Source: Bacillota bacterium (GTDB lineage: Bacteria; Bacillota_I; Bacilli_A; RF39; UBA660). Taken from it: a DNA stretch of 42,991 nt. The position numbers and the translations under genes were made by a program. Below the pieces are notes generated by a model. That model did no database searches. It was not told the origin of the DNA and saw only the letters and a list, made by a program, of their open reading frames with translations. Position 1 is the stretch's first letter. Each line of letters opens with the position of its first letter. The stretch covers positions 1 to 42,991 of the forward strand of contig JAETPN010000011.1 in the NCBI GenBank assembly GCA_021771185.1, given 5' to 3'. Positions 7,649 through 17,620 of the stretch are shown piece after piece.

Positions 7649-8011
7649 ATGGCTACAGTTAAAGCGCAAAGTGTTGCAGCAACACCAGTTAGCAATGGAT
7701 CATCTACAGCGACTGGGCTAGACACTACTAAAATTACTAAAATGCAAAATGCCTTAACGACTTACCAAAATGCTGTAAAAAAATCTATCGATTTTGCAGC
7801 TAGTCGTGCAAACATTAATAAAGCAATTAAAGGTACTGCTAGTGAAAATTCACTAATGAAATTAAATAAAGCAATTGATACAAAACTAGAATCTTATATG
7901 GTACAATTAAACCAATATGCAACTATATTAACTAATTTAAAGGCTACATATAGTAAAAATGATACTGGTAATACTACTTTTGCTGATATGACTAAAAATA
8001 TTCAAAAATAG
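7649..8011 (+). CDS. Esx-like partner protein without a WXG motif
   Basis: This 120-residue protein is predicted to be mostly helical after a flexible Ser/Thr/Ala-rich N-terminus (about residues 1-25). It lacks Trp altogether, so the WXG turn is missing; the hairpin turn probably lies near KGTASENS. Near the C-terminus it has YSKND, which fits the YxxxD/E secretion signal of type VII substrates. An AAAGGAG site precedes the ATG by seven bases. Its place directly after the WXG100 gene and before a shared terminator suggests a heterodimer partner. The family assignment is by size, context and the YxxxD motif only. Confidence 0.75.
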   Translation: MATVKAQSVAATPVSNGSSTATGLDTTKITKMQNALTTYQNAVKKSIDFAASRANINKAIKGTASENSLMKLNKAIDTKLESYMVQLNQYATILTNLKATYSKNDTGNTTFADMTKNIQK

Positions 8012-8038
8012 AAATACAATTTATTTTAAGCATAAAAA

Positions 8039-8067
8039 AACATCTCCTTTCCTGAGGTGTTTTTTTT
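8039..8067 (+). terminator. terminator of the Esx pair
   Basis: AACATCTC, a seven-base loop and GAGGTGTT (one G-U pair) are followed by an eight-T tract. Confidence 0.85.
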
Positions 8068-8156
8068 ATGAACAAATATTTTAATGTTGATTTCAAAGAA
8101 AAAGTATTAAGACTTAATAATATTGTTGTTATCATTTAAATAAATCACTTACAATT

Positions 8157-8192
8157 AAAAAGAACCAAAAAGATAATTTTTGGTCCTTTTTT
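8157..8192 (-). terminator. terminator downstream of yukD (bidirectional)
   Basis: GAACCAAAAA (8162-8171) and TTTTTGGTCC (8177-8186) pair around a five-base loop. A- and T-tracts lie on either side. On the minus strand the mismatch becomes a G-U pair, so the hairpin is better for essC-yukD. Confidence 0.75.
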
Positions 8193-8229
8193 CATGTGAA
8201 CTATTCAGTCACTTCATTAAATCATTTTT

Positions 8230-8487
8230 TTATGATACTAATACTAATTTAGTTCCATTTTTTATATCTGTATTAATTAATAAAACATCTGGTTGATATA
8301 ACTCTTTTGTAAGAGCGTTGTATAATTTGTTTTTATCTGATAACAAATAATCACCACCAGATAATTCATATACTGCCTTGTTAAGCAAAATAATGATATT
8401 CCCCATTTTTTTATTTACTGGTAAGTAAACATCATAGGTTTGATTCAGTTCAGGAACAATTAAGTTAACCAATACCTTATTATCCAT
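8230..8487 (-). CDS. YukD/EsaB-type ubiquitin-like protein of type VII secretion
   Basis: The 85-residue protein fits YukD/EsaB: a beta-grasp pattern starting with VLVNLIVPELNQTYDVYLP, a central helix (IIILLNKAVYEL) and a closing strand NGTKLVLVS. EsaB is a small cytoplasmic component needed for type VII secretion in Firmicutes. It overlaps the essC stop codon by one base (TAATG), so the two are translationally coupled. The order essC then yukD differs from the usual yukD-first order in Bacillus and Staphylococcus. Confidence 0.85.
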   Translation of the reverse strand: MDNKVLVNLIVPELNQTYDVYLPVNKKMGNIIILLNKAVYELSGGDYLLSDKNKLYNALTKELYQPDVLLINTDIKNGTKLVLVS

Positions 8488-11400
8488 TAGAATAATTCCT
8501 CCACTTCTTCACTACTCATACCAATGGTTACTGTATACATACCTTCTTCTATAACATAAATAATATTTGATAATTTTTCTTCAACATCATAATTTGTTAA
8601 ACTTGTTAAAGTAAAGACTTCTTGTTCATCAATACCTTTACCAACCCAAATACCTGAAGAGTTATCGATTACTGGATACCATGCACATTCACGAATCTTT
8701 TTAAAACGATCATAATTATCTATAATTATAAATGATTGATTTTTTAACTCTGATGCATGTCCTAACATCATTTGGAATAACTTCATATCTTCTTCTAATA
8801 ATAATTCTTCAACATCACCAATACCTAAAATAATATTAACCGTTGGTATTTCAGCTTGGTTAAGTAAAATAGCTTGCAAAATATCTTTAAAATTATCATT
8901 ATAATAAGCAGCATTTCCATCTGTATTAATACATGTTAAGAAATCAATAATATTCAAACGAACACCTGGGATAGCATCTATAAGATCAATCAATGAACAC
9001 ATAAAGTCAGCATCATCTATCACTGTATTTCCAAGAATTACATTCATTGGATGTTTAGTAATATCCCATTTTATACGATCTGCGCTATCTCTTGAAATTC
9101 CTATTGGAAGAGTGGTAACTTCTTTTGCAAATGGTAACATTTCCTTTAGGGTTACATGATCTGGTAATATCTTAATTGAATTTACTTTATAGTGATACGT
9201 TTCCGATAGATATTTTCCAGTTTGTTTAATCGAAAGGTTAATATTATCTTTATCACTAATATATGCCGTCTGAAACTCACAAGCTTCTTCATCTACTATA
9301 GTAATTCCACGTCCAAAGTTTTTCTTTGGAACTAAACCACTGGCAGCTCCTAAAAAATATTGATAATCAAATGGATCAGAAGTTTGTAAAATCATTTTAT
9401 TTGCAAAACTTTCAACAACACTAGAACGAATCGAATTAGTTGAAACAACAGTGAAAATGAAAATAACGCCATATTTACTACCTTCACGTAATAAATGATT
9501 TAAATAATCTTCATATTCTGCACAGTTTTCCATAAAAGATTCATACCCATTAATTACAGTAACTATTAACGGAACCTTAGAACCACTCTTCTTTACATAC
9601 ATATTAAAGTCACCAGCATATTCAGAAAACAATTCTTTTCTCTTTTTGATTTCTTTTTCCAAAAATTCAAATTGTGCGGCAACTTTCTCTTTTTCAGAAG
9701 ATGTAATTACATCCCCTACATGTGGCATTTTGTAAAAAGTTGACATAGCTTCCGATCCAAAATCATGAATATAAAAATTAATTTCTTGTGGAGTATGATA
9801 AATACATGAACTATAGATAAGTGATGTTAATAAATTTTCTTTTCCACTTCCAGGGAGTCCAAAGATAATCGTGTTTTTACAACTTAAATCAATAGAATAA
9901 AGTCCTTGTGATTGTCTTGCTGGTTTATCATACTCTCCTACTGGAATCATGAAATCAAATAAAGCAGGACGATAATTATATTTTTTTACAAGATTTCCTA
10001 AATACATTTTGGTAGGTAAACTTGGTAACCATAAAGAGCGAAATGGAATATTTTCACGATTTGCAAGTTCATATAAATACTTCACAATATTAGTTAATTG
10101 TTCACCTAGATCCACTCGTTCATCTATCTTAATTTCATCATTAATACTTTTAATGATATTTCCATCATTGCTTACAAAATCAATACTATCATTTACCTTT
10201 TTTAATACACGATCTGTTGGGATATATTTGGCTCCTGCCCACCCAGATTGACCTAATTCAAAGATTTCATCATTTCCAACTTGTAAGTAAAATCTTCCAG
10301 CTTCTTTAATATTCATAGCTTCAGGTCTTTTTAACATTTCAAGACTATCTTCACTTGTTTGAACTTTTAAACAAACTCTAAATCTAGAGTTTGACCATAT
10401 TTGATCATTAACGACTCCTGTAGGTTTTTGGGTCGCCAAAATAAGATGTACACCTAAACTACGACCAATACGAGCCGTGGAAATTAATTCATCCATAAAA
10501 TCTGGTTGTTGATCTTTCAATTCAGCAAACTCATCAGAAATAACAAATAAGTGAGCCATAGGTTCTTTTACTTTACCTTCACGATATAATCGTTGATATT
10601 TATAAATGTCAATCGTTCCTTCACCAAGGGCTTCTCTTGCCTGGTTAAAGCAAATTTGTCTACGTTGTAATTCACTTTTAATTGATACCAACGTTCGATT
10701 CATTTCACTAGTATCTAAGTTTGTAATGGTTCCAATTAAATGTGGAATTTTAATACCTGTCTCACGATTTTCGAAAGCTCCAGCTAAACCTCCACCTTTA
10801 TAATCAATAAGAACAAATTGAACTTCATCTGGATGATAATTGATAGCCATAGATAAAATGTATGAAATAATAAATTCTGATTTACCACTTCCAGTGGTAC
10901 CAGCAATTAACCCGTGAGGTCCATGATATTTTTCATGTAAATCTAATTCAACTAAACGATCTTCTTCTTTTAATCCCACAGGTGCATGTAAACTGGTTGT
11001 TGGATCATTATTAGCCCATTTTGATAAAATATTTAAATGATCAATTCTTCCAGCATGATACATATCTAAAAAACTAATACTAGATGGGATGGTGGCTTGA
11101 TGATCTTTACTAGACAATGGAATATTCTCAATTATTTTAGCGTATTCTTCCATATTGAAACTAATATATTGTGGTTTAAATGGAATATGACTTTCTTCTT
11201 CCATCATTCGACTAAAAAGACCACTCGTATTATCCCCAATATCAATAAATTTTTCTAGTCTACTTGGAACATTTTTTAAAGCATTATCAAAAATCATCAA
11301 CGAAAATCCAGCATTAACATTATCATTTAAAATACGATTAATAATTGGTGACTTATTTACTTTTGTAAAATCATCCGTGATAATTAAATAATATTCATCG

Positions 11401-13067
11401 TAATTTTTATATAGCTCTTGATTTTCAAATTTAACGGTGTTTTTCTTTTCTTCTTCTTGATTAGTATCATCTTTTATTCTTCGATCATACTCTTGTTCTA
11501 AGTACATAGATATCTGCATCATTTCATTTTCATTAGTTGCGAAAAATCTTTTTTCTTTATCATTACTCCAACAATGTGGTAAATATTTTAAATAAGACCA
11601 CTGATCTTCATTCATTTCGTTTGTAAATAAAACAATTTTCAAATCTAAGCTGCTATAATAAAACATTAATTGTAACATCAAACTATCAATATATTGTTGT
11701 TTAAATTTAGCATTAATTAAAAATGGTGTTACTCTATTTTGCAACATAGAAATTGTAATAGGCACATTTTTTAATTTTCTTTTTTCCGTTGCGATTTTTT
11801 CAACTTCTTCTTTTAAATTATCATCATATAAAGAAAACTGTTCTATTTGAGCTTCTACTTCAAGAGCAGCAGGTAATTCTCCAACACCTAGGCTTAATGT
11901 TAAAAAGTCATCATCAACAATTTCTCTACCCCAGACACTTGTACTACGATTTACAATCTTTTTTTGGATATCTTCCAACTTAAAATTATTTTCAATTAAA
12001 ATACCTTCTTGTTTCTTGATAATGTCATTAATTGTATTGACTTTGTTTTCTAAATATTTTTTATACCTAAGTTGACGTAAGTTTTCTTTCTCTTTAATTT
12101 TTTTCTTTTGCCACATATCTGTTAATAATGGGAACAGAACACATGCGATTAACATTAAAAAACACATAAAAAATTCCAACCCAGCATTAAATACACTAAT
12201 TTGTCCAGTCATTAATCCATGAGCTGCAGATATTCCTGTCATACAAGAGGTAATTCCAATAATTGCAGAGGATCCTAAAGATAAGAACATTGGCATTTGT
12301 TCATTTCGCTCTTCATCTGGAGGAGATTCAATACTTACCTTTTCAAAGGTTATGTCTTTCTTTAAACGAGGAGTATGAAAGAATAATTGACTTTCTTTAA
12401 AACGTTTCATGTTTCTTTCGGTTTCAGTTGTAGGGGTATAATCATTACTTTTCTTTTCTAATTCAATTCTATTTAATCCCGCAATTGCAATTTTATTGTT
12501 TGGATTATTAATTCGAATATATTGATCCATCCAAATAATTTTTAACCCATTAATAAAAATAACATCTCCAAATTGTAAAGAATGTTGTTGAATTCTTTTT
12601 TTATTGACATAAACAAAACCATTTACATCATCTAAACCTTTTATTACATATTGATTATTAACAACACTAATATTGGCATGATTTAGTAGTGTTCGATTAT
12701 TATTATAATTAATATGACAGGATGGTCCACTACCAATCATAATATTTGAAATACCTTTCATAGAAAGATCTACATAATCTTCTGTATTAGGAACAACCTG
12801 AATCGATAATACTTCGTCCAAATCCGCAAATTTTATTTCATAATTCGTATACTCACTTAATACCGCATGATCAATGGGTTTCCCATTAAAAGTCAAATGA
12901 ACTGTTTCATCGGTATTCATTGTCCATACGCCATCTTTTGCTTCTAAAGTAATTGTTTCCAATATAGACTCTGAACCATAATAATAATTAATCATATAAA
13001 AATCTTCAACTTTGTCAGGCAATGGATACACATTTACACGATATTTATCATATACAAATAGTTTCAT
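8487..13067 (-). CDS. essC: EssC, type VII secretion FtsK/SpoIIIE-type ATPase
   Basis: This 1526-residue protein is the motor of a Firmicutes (T7SSb) secretion system. In order it has an N-terminal pair of FHA-like domains (about residues 1-190; the second contains IGSGPSCHI) and two transmembrane helices (about 265-320). Then come tandem FtsK/SpoIIIE ATPase domains. The first has an intact Walker A, GTTGSGKS (about 724), and a Walker B region VISDEFAEL (about 840). The second reads GLPGSGKE (about 1068), with Glu instead of Ser/Thr. The third (about 1339) has no recognisable P-loop. Staphylococcal EssC is about 1480 residues with the same layout. Only yukD and two Esx-type genes accompany it here. 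Confidence 0.95.
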   Translation of the reverse strand: MKLFVYDKYRVNVYPLPDKVEDFYMINYYYGSESILETITLEAKDGVWTMNTDETVHLTFNGKPIDHAVLSEYTNYEIKFADLDEVLSIQVVPNTEDYVDLSMKGISNIMIGSGPSCHINYNNNRTLLNHANISVVNNQYVIKGLDDVNGFVYVNKKRIQQHSLQFGDVIFINGLKIIWMDQYIRINNPNNKIAIAGLNRIELEKKSNDYTPTTETERNMKRFKESQLFFHTPRLKKDITFEKVSIESPPDEERNEQMPMFLSLGSSAIIGITSCMTGISAAHGLMTGQISVFNAGLEFFMCFLMLIACVLFPLLTDMWQKKKIKEKENLRQLRYKKYLENKVNTINDIIKKQEGILIENNFKLEDIQKKIVNRSTSVWGREIVDDDFLTLSLGVGELPAALEVEAQIEQFSLYDDNLKEEVEKIATEKRKLKNVPITISMLQNRVTPFLINAKFKQQYIDSLMLQLMFYYSSLDLKIVLFTNEMNEDQWSYLKYLPHCWSNDKEKRFFATNENEMMQISMYLEQEYDRRIKDDTNQEEEKKNTVKFENQELYKNYDEYYLIITDDFTKVNKSPIINRILNDNVNAGFSLMIFDNALKNVPSRLEKFIDIGDNTSGLFSRMMEEESHIPFKPQYISFNMEEYAKIIENIPLSSKDHQATIPSSISFLDMYHAGRIDHLNILSKWANNDPTTSLHAPVGLKEEDRLVELDLHEKYHGPHGLIAGTTGSGKSEFIISYILSMAINYHPDEVQFVLIDYKGGGLAGAFENRETGIKIPHLIGTITNLDTSEMNRTLVSIKSELQRRQICFNQAREALGEGTIDIYKYQRLYREGKVKEPMAHLFVISDEFAELKDQQPDFMDELISTARIGRSLGVHLILATQKPTGVVNDQIWSNSRFRVCLKVQTSEDSLEMLKRPEAMNIKEAGRFYLQVGNDEIFELGQSGWAGAKYIPTDRVLKKVNDSIDFVSNDGNIIKSINDEIKIDERVDLGEQLTNIVKYLYELANRENIPFRSLWLPSLPTKMYLGNLVKKYNYRPALFDFMIPVGEYDKPARQSQGLYSIDLSCKNTIIFGLPGSGKENLLTSLIYSSCIYHTPQEINFYIHDFGSEAMSTFYKMPHVGDVITSSEKEKVAAQFEFLEKEIKKRKELFSEYAGDFNMYVKKSGSKVPLIVTVINGYESFMENCAEYEDYLNHLLREGSKYGVIFIFTVVSTNSIRSSVVESFANKMILQTSDPFDYQYFLGAASGLVPKKNFGRGITIVDEEACEFQTAYISDKDNINLSIKQTGKYLSETYHYKVNSIKILPDHVTLKEMLPFAKEVTTLPIGISRDSADRIKWDITKHPMNVILGNTVIDDADFMCSLIDLIDAIPGVRLNIIDFLTCINTDGNAAYYNDNFKDILQAILLNQAEIPTVNIILGIGDVEELLLEEDMKLFQMMLGHASELKNQSFIIIDNYDRFKKIRECAWYPVIDNSSGIWVGKGIDEQEVFTLTSLTNYDVEEKLSNIIYVIEEGMYTVTIGMSSEEVEELF

Positions 13068-13093
13068 ACTTTACACACCCCTAGTATATTTAA

Positions 13094-13123
13094 ATTATAA
13101 CATAACTAAATCGCCAATCGCAA
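13094..13123 (-). promoter_or_regulatory. promoter of essC-yukD
   Basis: TTGCGA (13118-13123) and TATAAT (13094-13099) on the minus strand are 18 bases apart. The -10 lies 26 bases upstream of the essC start, and an AGGGGTGTG ribosome binding site follows. Confidence 0.55.
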
Positions 13124-13275
13124 CCAAATAAATAAAAAAAGTAACATTCTCCAAATGTCATATAAAATACGACAAACGTGTCAAATAGACTTATAAATTA
13201 ATTTATTTATCATATATTAACAAATTTCAAACAATTTCTTTTCTTAAATATTTCCTGGTGTAAAAAAGCAATTAT

Positions 13276-13316
13276 AAAAAAAGAATTATATCTATAAAAT
13301 TACAGATTATAATTCT
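13276..13316 (-). terminator. terminator downstream of the broken regulator gene
   Basis: On the minus strand AGAATTATAATCT and AGATATAATTCT pair (with one unpaired base) around a loop, followed by seven T. It still isolates essC from upstream transcription. Confidence 0.7.
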
Positions 13317-13351
13317 CATATTTAAAAATTTTATTGTTTAAAATTTTTCAG

Positions 13352-13953
13352 TTAATATATTTCATCTTTTTTAATTGTTACATATTTTTGATTTCTAGCC
13401 TTAATACTATTTTTATTTGTATAGTCTAATTTACCACTTCTTATTAAAGGTTTAATAATATTTGTTGAAATATATTGTCTTGATCTAATATTCAAATATT
13501 CTCTTATTTCTTTAGCTGTTTTTGCTTCTTTGCAATAGTCTAATATCATATCTTGATATTCCTCAATGCTTCTTTTTTGTTGTCTACTTTGTTCATTAAT
13601 AGCAACATTACTATTTCTAAAAATTACTTTAAAACGATCTCTTTCCTCATAAAATTCTGGTGCAGGTAATCCATATCTTTTCATAGTTGGAATTCCAGAA
13701 TGATGATTTTCAATAACATCACCTTTTCTTCAAGAATTTTAACAATTGTTGGATTTCTCGATTCCATGGTTGTAGCAATTCCTAATTTTTCCAATTTATT
13801 AGTACCATAAAGAGTTCCTGGATTTATAATTTCAATTCTATCATTATACATATAAACAGATACATAAACATTTTCTGTTTGTGTACTATCATCCCTATGG
13901 ATTAAGGCATTAGCAACTGCCTCTCTTAATACTTCTAGTAGATATTCAATTAT
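13352..13953 (-). pseudogene. remnant of an AlbA_2/HATPase_c_4-type transcriptional regulator
   Basis: The minus strand encodes the C-terminal part of a Schlafen-AlbA_2/RecG-like ATP-binding regulator. EYLLEVLREAVANALIHRDD and then NDRIEIINPGTLYG match the HATPase_c_4 segment, and RNPTIVKIL follows. After one missing base in an A-run (about 13724-13727) the next frame continues with GDVIENHHSGIPTMKRYGLP and a winged-helix-like tail. The 110-codon open frame 13352-13684 is the downstream half. Upstream of EYLLEV the frame meets a stop at 13954-13956, next to the infB terminator, so the N-terminal DNA-binding part is missing. Both truncation and frameshift are visible directly. It probably marks an old insertion at this site. 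Confidence 0.82.
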
Positions 13954-13961
13954 TTAATACA

Positions 13962-13995
13962 CAAAAAGACAACAATTTTTCATTGTTATCTTTTT
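13962..13995 (-). terminator. infB terminator
   Basis: On the minus strand AAAAGATAACAA and TTGTTGTCTTTT form a 12-bp stem around a seven-base loop, ending in T-rich sequence. It ends the rimP-nusA-rnpM-infB transcript. Confidence 0.8.
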
Positions 13996-14016
13996 ATTTA
14001 AAACATAAACTTTTTA

Positions 14017-16128
14017 TTAGCGTTCTATTTCAACTAATTCATAGGCTTCAATGGTATCTCCTACTTTAATATCACTAAAGTTTTCAATGGTAATACCACA
14101 TTCAAAACCTTTTTTTACTTCTTTTACAGAATCTTTTTCACGTTGTAATGATCCAATATTACCATCATATACAACAATTCCATCACGAATTAAACGAGCT
14201 TTGGCATCTCTTTTAATGATTCCATCTGTTACATAAGATCCAGCAATTAAACCTACTTTAGAGAATTTAAAGATTTGTTTTATATCTGCAGAACCTAAAA
14301 CTTTTTCTTCATAAATAGGTTCAAGTAGACCTTTCATCGCAGCTTCCATTTCTTCTACCACTTTATAGATAATATTATAAAGGCGGATGTCTACACCTTG
14401 TTCTTTCGCATAATCTTTAATACTATTATTTGGACGTACGTTAAATCCAATAATAATCGCATCACTGGCTTTGGCTAAAATGATATCACCTTCAGTAATT
14501 GCGCCTACACCAGAACGAATAACTTTTACACGAACATCTTCTACTTGTAATTTTTCTAAAGAATTTTTAACAGCCTCTGCACTTCCGTTTACATCGGTTT
14601 TTATTAAGACATTAATTTCTTTAATTCCCGATTGAATTTTAGAGAATAAATCATCTAGAGAAACACTACCTTTAGAGGCATTTTCCTTTAACTTCGCTTG
14701 AATTTTTCTTTCTTCAGCAATACTTCTCGCTTGTTTTTCTCCTTCAAATGCCATAAATTTATCTCCCGCTGTTGGAGTATCATTTAATCCCGTAATCGTT
14801 ACTGGGAATGATGGTTCTGCGGAAGTAATGTCTTCGTTACGATCATTTTTCATTGTACGAATTTTTCCATAAGAGGTCCCTACAACCACAGGATCACCTA
14901 AACGTAAGGTCCCATTTTGAATTAGCATCGTTACAACTGGCCCTAAATGTTTATCTAAACTAGATTCTACTACAGTTCCTAAAGCATAACGATTTGGATT
15001 AGCTTTATACTCTTGCATTTCAGCAATTAAGCTAATATTTTCAAGTAAGGCGTCAACACCTTCTCCAGTAGAGGCGATAATTTTATTAAATAAAGTATCT
15101 CCACCCCATTCTTCTGGTGTTAATCCATATTCAACAAGCTCTGTCATAATACGATCTGGATTAGCGCCTGGTTTATCCATTTTATTAATTGCGACAATAA
15201 TTGGAACACCTGCAGCTTTCGCATGATCAATCGCTTCTTTCGTTTGTGGCATTACTCCATCATCAGCCGCAATAATAATAATGATAATATCTGTGATTTG
15301 TGCTCCACGGGCACGCATTTCTGTAAATGCAGCATGTCCTGGGGTATCAATAAAGGTAATTTTCTTTCCATTATGTTTTACCTGATAAGCACTAATTGCT
15401 TGTGTAATTCCACCAGCTTCGCCACTAACAACATTAGTTTTTCGAATGGTATCTAATAAAGTTGTTTTTCCATGGTCAACATGACCCATAATGGTTACAA
15501 CAGGAGCACGTTCTACTAAATCTTCTGGATTATCAATAATTTCAAATGCTTCAAAATTAGTAACATCTGCAGTTTCTTCTCTTTTTAATTCTTTATCATA
15601 ATCAAGAACTAAAATTTCAGCATTTTCAAAACTAATCGTGTTATTAATCGTTACCATAATTCCTTGAAGAAATAATTTTTTAATAATTTCAGAGGCTGAA
15701 ATTCCAATGGCTTTAGCTAGGTCACCAATGGTCATTCCCTCTTTATATAAGACTATATTTTCATTCGTATTTGGCGTATTAGCCATTAACTTTTCCTTAT
15801 TCTTATACATTTGTTTCTTTTTATTTGCGAAATCTTTTTTCTTATTTTGAATATCCTTCTTTTTATTTAACTTTTGTTTTTTAACTGTGTTATCGACATT
15901 AATCTTTTCTTCAAGAATCATCTCTTCCACACGATCTTCTAGGGCTTCCTCATATTCTTTTTCATCTAATTCTACATCAGCAGCAATTTCACTATCTAAT
16001 TCCGTAATAGCTACATCATCTAACATATCCTCTTCCCTAGACACATCAATATTTAATTTTTTACAATAATTTAGAATTTCTTCTACGGTTTTATTTACAT
16101 CTAAAGCATATTCTAATACACTCATCAT
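14017..16128 (-). CDS. infB: translation initiation factor IF-2
   Basis: IF-2 is the GTPase that brings initiator tRNA to the 30S subunit and promotes subunit joining. The 703-residue protein has a short Lys-rich N-terminal region (about residues 80-115), then the conserved IF2-N segment, and the G domain with [17 protein letters not shown] and NKMDKPGAN. The later beta-barrel and C-terminal domains contain the family motif [11 protein letters not shown]. The start ATG (16126-16128) follows AGAGGTGA. It lies 19 bases after rnpM; the ylxQ gene that often sits between them is absent. A strong terminator follows it. Confidence 0.97.
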   Translation of the reverse strand: MMSVLEYALDVNKTVEEILNYCKKLNIDVSREEDMLDDVAITELDSEIAADVELDEKEYEEALEDRVEEMILEEKINVDNTVKKQKLNKKKDIQNKKKDFANKKKQMYKNKEKLMANTPNTNENIVLYKEGMTIGDLAKAIGISASEIIKKLFLQGIMVTINNTISFENAEILVLDYDKELKREETADVTNFEAFEIIDNPEDLVERAPVVTIMGHVDHGKTTLLDTIRKTNVVSGEAGGITQAISAYQVKHNGKKITFIDTPGHAAFTEMRARGAQITDIIIIIIAADDGVMPQTKEAIDHAKAAGVPIIVAINKMDKPGANPDRIMTELVEYGLTPEEWGGDTLFNKIIASTGEGVDALLENISLIAEMQEYKANPNRYALGTVVESSLDKHLGPVVTMLIQNGTLRLGDPVVVGTSYGKIRTMKNDRNEDITSAEPSFPVTITGLNDTPTAGDKFMAFEGEKQARSIAEERKIQAKLKENASKGSVSLDDLFSKIQSGIKEINVLIKTDVNGSAEAVKNSLEKLQVEDVRVKVIRSGVGAITEGDIILAKASDAIIIGFNVRPNNSIKDYAKEQGVDIRLYNIIYKVVEEMEAAMKGLLEPIYEEKVLGSADIKQIFKFSKVGLIAGSYVTDGIIKRDAKARLIRDGIVVYDGNIGSLQREKDSVKEVKKGFECGITIENFSDIKVGDTIEAYELVEIER

Positions 16129-16147
16129 AAAACTTCACCTCTTTCTA

Positions 16148-16411
16148 TTATTTGGTAATTTTTTCTAATAATTCATCAAAAATAGATGCTGGAACTTCTA
16201 CTTCTAACTGACGGTTCAAAACGTTACTTTTTTTGGCACGAAGAATCACTTCGGCATCTTTTTTTAAATAAGCACCACGACCGTTTGCTTTTCCAGTTTC
16301 ATCTACAATAACCGTTCCTTCTGGCGTACGAACAACGCGAATTAACTCATTCTTTGGATATTTTTCACGTGTACACACACAAGTACGCATTGGAATTTTT
16401 TTTATTTTCAT
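16148..16411 (-). CDS. rnpM: YlxR/RnpM family RNA-binding protein
   Basis: This 87-residue protein has the YlxR signature near its N-terminus (PMRTCVCTREKYPKNELIRVVR) read in parts, followed by GRGAYLKK. YlxR (RnpM) is a small nucleic-acid-binding protein; in Bacillus it has been reported to modulate RNase P. Its ATG overlaps the nusA stop (ATGA), giving translational coupling within the nusA-infB operon. Confidence 0.92.
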   Translation of the reverse strand: MKIKKIPMRTCVCTREKYPKNELIRVVRTPEGTVIVDETGKANGRGAYLKKDAEVILRAKKSNVLNRQLEVEVPASIFDELLEKITK

Positions 16412-17619
16412 AAAATATTAATCCCCATTTCACTGGCTTCTGCACGTGTTTTTACATCTAGTTTATAATGTGTTAAACGAGCCGCAAGACGAATATTTAA
16501 TCCACGCTTTCCAATCGCTAGTGATAAATTTTCATCATCTACAATAACAAGTGCTTCATTTTCTTTTTCAGAACCAGTAATAACGGTTACATTACGCGCT
16601 GGACTTAAGGCGTTTTCGATGAATTTAGCTGTATCATTACTATATTCAATGACGTCAATTTTTTCACCATTTAATTCTTTAATAATATTATTGATACGAC
16701 TTCCACGTTCTCCAATACAAGAACCAACAGCTTCTACATTTGGATTTTCTGAATAAACAGCTACCTTAGAACGAACACCAGCTTCACGAGCAACACTATA
16801 AATTAAAATTGTTCCATCATTTACTTCTGGAATTTCTAATTCAAATAAACGTTTTACAAAACCATAATGTTTTCTTGATAATAGAATTAATGGTCCCTTT
16901 CCACTATTATCTACTTTTGTAATATATACTTTTAAACTAGATCCCATTTTAATTTCTTCCCCAGGAATAATTTCCGTTTTTGGTAAAATTCCCTGTGTCT
17001 TTCCTAAATCGATATAATAGTTACGAACATCTTCCATTTCAACAATTCCTGTAACCATTTCATCTTGTTTATCTCCGTATTCTTCCATAATATTGGTGCG
17101 TTCTGCTTCACGTACTTTTTGAATGATGACTTGTTTGGCTGTAGATGCAGCTACACGTCCAAAATCACGTGGGGTTACTTCTTCTTCAATCGTTTCCCCA
17201 ATCTCAATATCTGGAACAATTTTACGTGCTTCTTCTAATGTTAAATGAATGCGTGGATCATATTCAAACTCTTCTGGGATTCCTTCTTCTAATTCTTCAT
17301 CACTAAGTGGTGTATAAGGATCTTCTTCCTCTAATTGTTTTAACTCCTCTTCTGTTAAACGGTGTTCCTCTTCTGGTAATTCAATTACTGTTTTATAAGA
17401 AAATACACGAATCTTTCCAGATTCTGGATCTACTTCTACACGAGCATTTGGCAAATGATAATTTTTCTTATAAGCCGAAGTAAGCGCAAGCTCTAAAGCT
17501 TCAATTAATGTTTCATGATGAATTCCACGCTCATTTTCTAAAACATCCATCGCTAACCTAAAAGCTTTCATATCAATTTTGTTTTCTGTCAAATTTTCTT
17601 CCACTTTTTTCTTTCTCAT
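16408..17619 (-). CDS. nusA: transcription termination/antitermination factor NusA
   Basis: NusA binds RNA polymerase and nascent RNA, affecting pausing and termination. The 403-residue protein has the N-terminal polymerase-binding domain (about residues 10-140), an S1 domain (about 150-215) and two KH domains. Their GxxG-like motifs appear in IGERGSRI and IGKRGLNIRLA. It ends soon after KH2, without the acidic repeats seen in Proteobacteria, which is normal for Firmicutes. The start was placed at the ATG one base after the rimP stop (17617-17619). The longer frame has no ribosome binding site. It overlaps rnpM by four bases. Confidence 0.96.
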   Translation of the reverse strand: MRKKKVEENLTENKIDMKAFRLAMDVLENERGIHHETLIEALELALTSAYKKNYHLPNARVEVDPESGKIRVFSYKTVIELPEEEHRLTEEELKQLEEEDPYTPLSDEELEEGIPEEFEYDPRIHLTLEEARKIVPDIEIGETIEEEVTPRDFGRVAASTAKQVIIQKVREAERTNIMEEYGDKQDEMVTGIVEMEDVRNYYIDLGKTQGILPKTEIIPGEEIKMGSSLKVYITKVDNSGKGPLILLSRKHYGFVKRLFELEIPEVNDGTILIYSVAREAGVRSKVAVYSENPNVEAVGSCIGERGSRINNIIKELNGEKIDVIEYSNDTAKFIENALSPARNVTVITGSEKENEALVIVDDENLSLAIGKRGLNIRLAARLTHYKLDVKTRAEASEMGINIL

Positions 17620-17620
17620 G

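Noticed and set aside
8068..8139. 23-codon plus-strand frame with FKEKVLRL, like a transposase start
   Set aside because: It begins inside the T-tract of a terminator, has no ribosome binding site, and is too short to support a transposon remnant.
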